Positions 48,768-53,349 of a stretch of 53,349 nucleotides of DNA are shown one piece after another. Each line of letters begins with the position of its first letter. Positions within the stretch are counted from its first letter, which is position 1. The DNA comes from Candidatus Iainarchaeum sp. (GTDB lineage Archaea; Iainarchaeota; Iainarchaeia; Iainarchaeales; DTGL01), in NCBI GenBank assembly GCA_026396995.1, contig JAPLVS010000060.1:1-53349 (forward strand), given 5' to 3'. The position numbers and the translations under genes were made by a program. The notes below the pieces were generated by a model, which worked only from the letters and a program-made list of their open reading frames with translations, was not told the DNA's origin and searched no databases.

Positions 48768-49367
48768 TCACCTTAACTCTTTTCTGACGATTTCTTCGAA
48801 TTTTTCCACCCGCTCATAATTGAAGCCGATTTTCCTGTTCGCCTCTTCCACGATTTCCCTTATGAATTCATCGGAGGCAAGGATTTTTTTGCCTCTTTTC
48901 ACAAGCACCGAGATTTCTTCTGTCCCTATCAGTTCCACAATGAATTTTCCGGGTTTTGCGGTTATGATGCCGCCTCTTTTTATGCCGCTCTTGTCCTTGA
49001 GCGATAAAAGCTTTTTTGCGTTTTCAAGGGAATTGGTCCCGATGTGGATTATGAACGGCTCCATTTTAAGCCAGATTTCGCCTTCTGTTTCCTCTTCCAG
49101 CGCTTCAAGCACCTTTTCAGGCTCGACCTTTTCGTGCCATTTCCTGTGGAACCTGCTGTCAAGCTTGCTCCTGCTTTTCAGCCCGAGCAATATGATGCGC
49201 CCGCTGCATCCAGAGGAAGTGAAAAAGTTTTTCGTTCCGGAAATGAAATCGCACAGGCTGACCATCGCCTTGTCTATTTTCTTTTCGTCCTCGGCTTTTT
49301 TCAGGGTTGCAGCGTGCCTTTTTTTCACCATTTCAAACCTTGCCCCTGTCTTCTTTTTTCCTTCCAT
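48768..49367 (-). CDS. taw3: tRNA wybutosine-synthesis methyltransferase Taw3
   Basis: This 199-residue protein has FFTSSGCSGRIILLG near residues 48-62, close to the SSCSGR signature of the TYW3/Taw3 family, and KMEPFIIHIGTNSLENAKKLL further on. Taw3 methylates a wybutosine intermediate at position 37 of tRNA-Phe using SAM. ATG 49367 overlaps the stop of the broken metallophosphoesterase gene (TGATG). thpR follows. Confidence 0.85.
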   Translation of the reverse strand: MEGKKKTGARFEMVKKRHAATLKKAEDEKKIDKAMVSLCDFISGTKNFFTSSGCSGRIILLGLKSRSKLDSRFHRKWHEKVEPEKVLEALEEETEGEIWLKMEPFIIHIGTNSLENAKKLLSLKDKSGIKRGGIITAKPGKFIVELIGTEEISVLVKRGKKILASDEFIREIVEEANRKIGFNYERVEKFEEIVRKELR

Positions 49368-49880
49368 CAGATCAGCTCCGCTTCCGGCTTTTTTCCTTTT
49401 TCAATTTTCACAATCGCTGCGCACCCTTCTTTTGCAGGGCCGGCATTCACGCACAATGTTTCCCCAATCACTTCAATGCCTCTTGTCGATCACCGCATTG
49501 CTGCTGTTAGCCAGGGAATTGGAAAAACGTACAGCCGGTACAGGTAGCACCGTTAAAATTGTTTTTATCGCATCGGAAGAAGAGCGCACACTCGGGTCCT
49601 GGGCGTATGCCAAGGAGTTGCTTGAGGAGAGTAAGCTACATAAAGAAAAAGAGCCGGCTAAAAATATAAGGGTCGTTAATCTGGAAACCATCGGAACCAG
49701 TGACGAGCTGGCTTATATACCTGAGGACGGCTTTGCCACACGCCGGTTTTTCTTGGCGCCTTGCGTGGTAAGGTCGCCTGTGATTATTATTGCATCGATG
49801 CCTTTTGTGCCGGTTTTCTGCAGTATTTCGTTTACTGCGCTTGCCTTTCCGTGGATATCGCCCAAAACAAGCATTTTCAT
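49367..49880 (-). pseudogene. Metallophosphoesterase gene with its middle replaced
   Basis: The 5' part (49880 to about 49744) encodes MKMLVLGDIHGKASAVNEIL and IIITGDLTTQG, the DxH and GDLT motifs of a calcineurin-like metallophosphoesterase. The 3' part (about 49484 to 49367) encodes GIEVIGETLCVNAGPAKEG and ends at a TGA overlapping the taw3 start, matching the C-terminal NPG-type end of the family. The two parts read in the same direction but lack the roughly 130-140 middle residues expected of the usual 200-230. In their place is a 260-bp segment encoding part of an M28 peptidase on the other strand. The gene cannot make a normal product as sequenced. Assembly error is possible. Confidence 0.75.
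49486..49746 (+). pseudogene. Fragment of an M28-family zinc aminopeptidase
   Basis: Reading rightward, the segment encodes ALLLLARELEKRTAGTGSTV, then VFIASEEERTLGSWAYAKEL and RVVNLETIG. These match the central part of M28 peptidases: the helix after the first Zn ligands, the EE pair where one Glu is catalytic and one binds zinc, and the NLDxIG-like strand. Both ends are missing. It replaces the middle of a metallophosphoesterase gene on the opposite strand and uses codons unlike its neighbours, so it comes from elsewhere in this genome, another genome, or a misassembly. Confidence 0.65.
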
Positions 49881-49943
49881 TTTCTTAAACCGCCTTCCCG
49901 CGCTTCCTGCGAAGGTTTTTATTACTTTTTTCCGGTTAATGTA

Positions 49944-50744
49944 ATGGGGAGCCAATTGTTTAAAAGGATTTTACTTGCATTGCTGCTGCTTTCAGTGCTC
50001 GCAGGCGCCGGCGCAACAATCGTTGTGCTCAAACCGGTCTATAAGGCCGTGGAGCCAGGCCAGACAGAAACCCTCGGCGCAATGATGCGCGGCGAAAGGC
50101 TGCTTATAACAATCGACAGGAACGCCTCATTCCACAGATGGACAGGCGCAAGCATAACCCAGTCTTTGCTTCCGCAGGGCTGGATTGCTTTCCCGGCAGT
50201 CGTGGAAAACACATCGATTTCACTTGAAGTTGTTGTGCCTGACAGCGCCGAAATCAGGTCGCAGACAATCGAAGTTACTGCAGTCGATTCGCAGACCGGC
50301 CTCGAGGAAAAAATCAACCTTGTTGTTTTTGTGGAACAGGGCCTTGTTTCCGTGCTGCTGCCTGATGCCCAGCAGAAAGTTAAAGTGAAAGATTCGCCCT
50401 GCTATCACATGATTTTGCAGAATGGCAGCATCGCATCGCACAAGGTTTTTGTTTCGAGCTCCCTGCCCAAATACTGGTTTGCGGGCATTGAAAAGGAAAT
50501 CAAGCCAAACGACTTCGTGGAATTCGATGCATGCATCAATGCCCTGGTCATAGGTTCGAGGGACTTTTATTTCTTCGTTGATTCCGCGCGGTCAACTGAA
50601 AGGCTGCGCTCAGTCAAGGCCTCGGTCGACGTGCTGCCCACCGTGCAGGGAAAATATTCCGCGGCACTGAACGGCTTCCCCTTCTATATGCCGACACTCA
50701 TCCCCTATTATCTCATTGATTCAGCCCTCTCGTTTTTTTCATAA
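49944..50744 (+). CDS. Secreted or membrane-anchored protein of unknown function
   Basis: This 266-residue protein has an N-terminal signal/anchor (MGSQLFKRILLALLLLSVLA), then a beta-rich outer domain (for example TVVVLKP, ISLEVVVPDSAEI, INLVVFVEQG) resembling an Ig- or CARDB-like layout, and a hydrophobic C-terminal stretch (MPTLIPYYLIDSALSFF). ATG 49944 is preceded by the TATA-like TTTTATTACTTTTTT about 20 nt upstream. elp3 starts 6 nt after its stop. No named family is recognised; cell-envelope location is likely. Confidence 0.65.
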   Translation: MGSQLFKRILLALLLLSVLAGAGATIVVLKPVYKAVEPGQTETLGAMMRGERLLITIDRNASFHRWTGASITQSLLPQGWIAFPAVVENTSISLEVVVPDSAEIRSQTIEVTAVDSQTGLEEKINLVVFVEQGLVSVLLPDAQQKVKVKDSPCYHMILQNGSIASHKVFVSSSLPKYWFAGIEKEIKPNDFVEFDACINALVIGSRDFYFFVDSARSTERLRSVKASVDVLPTVQGKYSAALNGFPFYMPTLIPYYLIDSALSFFS

Positions 50745-50750
50745 GATTGA

Positions 50751-52340
50751 GTGAACAAAATGGGTTTTTCCGCTTTCTCCCCGGAAATAGTTTCCCTTAT
50801 CGAAAAAGGGATTATATCGAATGCGGATGAACTCAACAAGTGGAAGGCAAGGCTTGCAAAAAAGCACGGTCTGGCCGAATTTCCCTCAAATACCGAAATA
50901 ATGGGCAGCGGCATCCGCCTTTCAAAAAAAGCCCTTGCATTGCTCTGCAGGAAGCCTGTCAGGAGCATGAGCGGCATTACAGTCGTAGCGGCAATGGTTC
51001 CGCCGCATGAATGCCCGGGAAAGTGCACTTATTGCCCGTCAAGCCTTGTTGATTCGCGCACCCCGAAAAGTTATACGGGAAGAGAACCTGCGACAATGCG
51101 CGCAATCCAATCCAATTTCGACCCTGCGCTGCAGGTGAAAGACCGCCTGCGCCAATTGCAGGAAACAGGGCATTCCACCTCAAAAGTCGAATTCATTGTA
51201 ATGGGCGGAACGTTTTTCTCGCAATCTGAAAAATTCAGGGAAAAATTCATGCTCGGCGCACTGAACGCCTTCACAGGAAAAAATTCAAAATCTGTCGGGA
51301 GCGCAAGGCTTGCTGCAGAAAAATCAGCCACAAGGATTACCGGAATGGCCTTCGAAACAAGGCCTGATTTCTGCTCGAAAAAAGATGTCGGGGAAATGCT
51401 TTCCTATGGCGGCACGCGCTGCGAGCTCGGTGTCCAGATACTGGACGACGCGGTTTACAAAAAAGTGCACCGCGGCCATACGGTTGGGAATGTTGCTGAT
51501 GCCACAAAGAACCTGAAGGACGCCGGCTTCAAGGTTTTATACCACACAATGCCAGGCCTTCCTTTCACTTCCCCCGAGGGTGACCTTGATTCTTTCAAGG
51601 AAATGTTTTCCTCTGAATCCTTCAAACCTGACATGCTGAAAATCTATCCATGCCTTGTGGTGAAAGGCACAAAACTCCATGAAGATTTTTTGGAAGGGAA
51701 ATTCAGCCCTATAACCGAAAAGGAAGCCGTAAAGCTCATAATCAAAGTGAAAAAAACACTGCCGCGCTGGGTCCGCATTATGCGGGTGCAAAGGGACATC
51801 CCTTCGCCGCTTGTGGAAGCAGGAATAAAGCACAGCAACCTGCGCCAGATTGTCGAAAAGGAAATGAAACGCAGGGGCATCGAATGCAATTGCATCCGCT
51901 GCAGGGAGGCAGTTCTCCAAAAATACAAGGGCGGTGTTTCGCCCTCCCCCTCCGAAGCAGTTCTTTTCAGGGAGGACTACAGGGCAAGCGCCGGCACCGA
52001 AGTGTTCCTTTCGCTTGAAGACAGGAAAAGGGAAGCGCTTTTCGGCTATTGTCGCCTGCGCATTCCTGAGGGTTCCTACAGGAAAGAAATCGGCTCAAAG
52101 GGTGCAATTGTCCGTGAATTAAGGATTTTCGGCGAACCGCTTTTGCTCGGCAAAAGGAAGCAGGAAGCATTGCAGCACAAGGGCTTGGGCGCGAAACTGT
52201 TCAATGAAGCCGAAAAAATCGCTTCCGAAGAATTCGAAAGAAAAAAACTGGCTGTCATTGCAGGCCTGGGCGCCCGCGAATACTACCGTGAAAAACTCGG
52301 CTGCAAAAACGACGGATTTTATGTTTCGAAGAGGATTTGA
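50751..52340 (+). CDS. elp3: Elp3 tRNA uridine-34 carboxymethyl synthase
   Basis: This 529-residue protein has radical SAM HECPGKCTYCPSS (C-x3-C-x2-C), EFIVMGGTF, then GITGMAFETRPD, and a C-terminal GNAT domain with KGLGAKLFNEAEKIA and GAREYYREKLG. Elp3 uses acetyl-CoA and SAM to add carboxymethyl groups to U34 of tRNA. Start is GTG 50751 or ATG 50760. It is the eighth radical SAM protein in the window and clearly of a separate, housekeeping type. Confidence 0.95.
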   Translation: MNKMGFSAFSPEIVSLIEKGIISNADELNKWKARLAKKHGLAEFPSNTEIMGSGIRLSKKALALLCRKPVRSMSGITVVAAMVPPHECPGKCTYCPSSLVDSRTPKSYTGREPATMRAIQSNFDPALQVKDRLRQLQETGHSTSKVEFIVMGGTFFSQSEKFREKFMLGALNAFTGKNSKSVGSARLAAEKSATRITGMAFETRPDFCSKKDVGEMLSYGGTRCELGVQILDDAVYKKVHRGHTVGNVADATKNLKDAGFKVLYHTMPGLPFTSPEGDLDSFKEMFSSESFKPDMLKIYPCLVVKGTKLHEDFLEGKFSPITEKEAVKLIIKVKKTLPRWVRIMRVQRDIPSPLVEAGIKHSNLRQIVEKEMKRRGIECNCIRCREAVLQKYKGGVSPSPSEAVLFREDYRASAGTEVFLSLEDRKREALFGYCRLRIPEGSYRKEIGSKGAIVRELRIFGEPLLLGKRKQEALQHKGLGAKLFNEAEKIASEEFERKKLAVIAGLGAREYYREKLGCKNDGFYVSKRI

Positions 52341-52393
52341 GCAGGCCTTAACTTCGCCCAGTTCCGGCTTTGTAGAAATCCTTTTTAAATAGT

Positions 52394-52423
52394 GATAAAT
52401 AGGAGTTTGCACTCCTATTTATC
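52394..52423 (+). promoter_or_regulatory. Perfect 13-bp hairpin at the transposase 5' end
   Basis: GATAAATAGGAGT and ACTCCTATTTATC are separated by TTGC. It folds just before ATG 52434 and contains AGGAG on the 5' arm, so it could hide the ribosome-binding site in readthrough RNA and limit transposase synthesis. Confidence 0.65.
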
Positions 52424-52433
52424 GGTGACTCTA

Positions 52434-53333
52434 ATGCGATTGTATGCTGTTCGGGTTAATAACTTTTATGGTTTGGTTGAGCGATTGTGTTGGTTGGCTG
52501 GAGTGCCTTACCGGAACTCTTTGTTTTCGAAAAAAATGTACGGCAACATCAAACTCTTGTTTCTCGCAGTTTACAGGGAAAAGCTCAATGTGTCGTATCG
52601 CCGGTTTGTTGAGATTTGTGAAGAGAACAATATTCGACACATGTTGAGTTTGAAAAGAATCCCGCATTTCAGTACACTGCAAAAGTTTGTGCAGCGTACT
52701 CCAAAACTATTGTTTGAGTTGATGGTTCGAGCGTGTTCAAAACTATTGAGAGTGAGAAACAGTATTGCTGCAATTGATGGAACCGGTTTTTCTAACACGA
52801 ATCCATCGCATTATTATGAAAAACGCGTTGACGGCGTAACCCATCCAAACTACACTAAAACAGTGTTTATCAGCGATATTAAAACAAAACTCGTTCTCAA
52901 TGTTCGAACTTTTTCTGACCACTCGAACGAAATCACAACGTTTCGGCCTATGGTTCAAGACGTATTAGGAGTGTTGCGAACTGTGTTGGCGGACAAAGGT
53001 TATGATTCTCTAGAGAACCGAGAGTTTTGTTGGTTGCACGGTTTGAGCGTGCATATTCCGTTCAGAAAGCACGCATCACAAAAAGACAAATATGGCCGGC
53101 AGCGTTATTGTGCTAAGCGCCGGAGAGCGTTGCAGAAATTTAACCTGAAAACTTATCAAAAGAGAGCGATTGCAGAGTCGGTGAATTCTGCAATCAAACA
53201 AACCCTGGGAGGGTTTGTTCGAGCAAAAAACGCAGCAAACCAACAAAAACAAGCAACCATCAAAGCAATAGCCTACAACATCGAACACATCGGACGAACA
53301 ATCAAAATCACGCTAACCCTCGCACTCCAATAG
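52434..53333 (+). CDS. DDE transposase (IS4/IS5 superfamily)
   Basis: This 299-residue protein, starting at ATG 52434 (a GTG at 52392 lies upstream, just before the hairpin), has the catalytic Asp in AAIDGTGFSN, the second Asp in VLADKGYDS and the Glu in AIAESVNSAIKQT. These are the DDE set with the DG, ADKGY and ExxN/K signatures of the IS5/IS4-type transposases. It catalyses cut-and-paste movement of the element. The intact frame and perfect ends suggest a recent, functional insertion. Confidence 0.85.
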   Translation: MRLYAVRVNNFYGLVERLCWLAGVPYRNSLFSKKMYGNIKLLFLAVYREKLNVSYRRFVEICEENNIRHMLSLKRIPHFSTLQKFVQRTPKLLFELMVRACSKLLRVRNSIAAIDGTGFSNTNPSHYYEKRVDGVTHPNYTKTVFISDIKTKLVLNVRTFSDHSNEITTFRPMVQDVLGVLRTVLADKGYDSLENREFCWLHGLSVHIPFRKHASQKDKYGRQRYCAKRRRALQKFNLKTYQKRAIAESVNSAIKQTLGGFVRAKNAANQQKQATIKAIAYNIEHIGRTIKITLTLALQ

Positions 53334-53349
53334 GATTTCTACACCGCCC

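Larger units (their letters stand above)
52371..53343 (+). mobile_element. Complete IS5-like insertion sequence
   Basis: Terminal inverted repeats TGTAGAAATCCT (52371-52382) and AGGATTTCTACA (53332-53343) are perfect over 12 bp. The element is 973 bp with a single DDE transposase gene. It begins 30 nt after elp3. Any target duplication cannot be judged because only six bases remain after the right end. Confidence 0.9.

Noticed and set aside
48820-49944. A single rightward 374-residue gene
   Set aside because: Most of it is antisense to taw3 and the phosphoesterase remnants. Only about 49486-49746 carries a recognisable protein signal (M28).
49713-49955. A complete short metallophosphoesterase starting at 49955
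   Set aside because: The family start is MKMLVLGDIHG at 49880; the extra N-terminal residues and the short C-terminal run into the M28 fragment are artefacts of the open frame.

Overview
The window comes from an archaeal chromosome. Archaeal markers are RpoK, ribosomal protein S17e, aEF-1B, an archaeal CCA-adding enzyme, NurA, HerA, Rad50, Taw3, Elp3, class III (pilin-type) signal peptides and a tRNA-Arg whose intron has a bulge-helix-bulge splice motif. Many genes have a TATA-like box centred 25-29 nt before the start codon and no visible Shine-Dalgarno, which suggests leaderless mRNAs. Many small genes, large Cys-rich surface proteins and DPANN-like content suggest a Diapherotrites/Iainarchaeota or Micrarchaeota-type lineage, but the sequence alone does not settle the taxon.

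Region 1 (1-14220) is a radical-SAM island with seven radical SAM enzymes. Four components match the His-Xaa-Ser (HXS) peptide-modification system known mainly from bacteria: a precursor-like protein with His at every third residue (HxsA-like, 11086-11463), HxsB-like (6073-7524) and HxsC-like (11506-12342) maturases, and two tandem HxsD-like proteins (12449-13188). They are joined by four HxsC-like radical SAM paralogues, a larger SPASM-type enzyme (8517-10340), a DUF483-type protein, a frameshifted prepilin peptidase, and small exported proteins with Cys about every 10-12 residues. This is my main candidate for a little-described system: an archaeal, expanded HXS locus next to a surface-filament locus.

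Region 2 (14361-34779) is cell-surface and type IV pilus biology. It holds a 2366-residue secreted protein with about a dozen Cys-containing modules, then a leftward cluster of two TadC-like membrane proteins, a secretion ATPase, pilin-like proteins, a 1093-residue membrane-anchored surface protein with fibronectin-III-like domains, a thioredoxin-fold-like protein and a likely major pilin ending at a strong terminator. A LamG-containing secreted protein follows. A fragment at the window start shares modules with the giant protein.

Region 3 (34856-46275) is information processing: nurA, a small ORF, herA with a 340-residue LAGLIDADG intein in its Walker B region, an unrecognised 479-residue protein, rpoK, rps17e, rad50 (no mre11 seen in the window), two small unknown proteins, aEF-1B, a zinc ribbon, tRNA-Arg(UCG) with a 108-nt intron, a hypothetical gene and the CCA-adding enzyme.

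Region 4 (46345-53349) has a second pilus-type ATPase, a small membrane protein, a leftward tRNA/RNA-processing group (taw3, thpR) headed by a metallophosphoesterase gene whose middle is replaced by a piece of M28 peptidase, a secreted protein, elp3, and a complete IS5-like insertion sequence with perfect 12-bp terminal inverted repeats.
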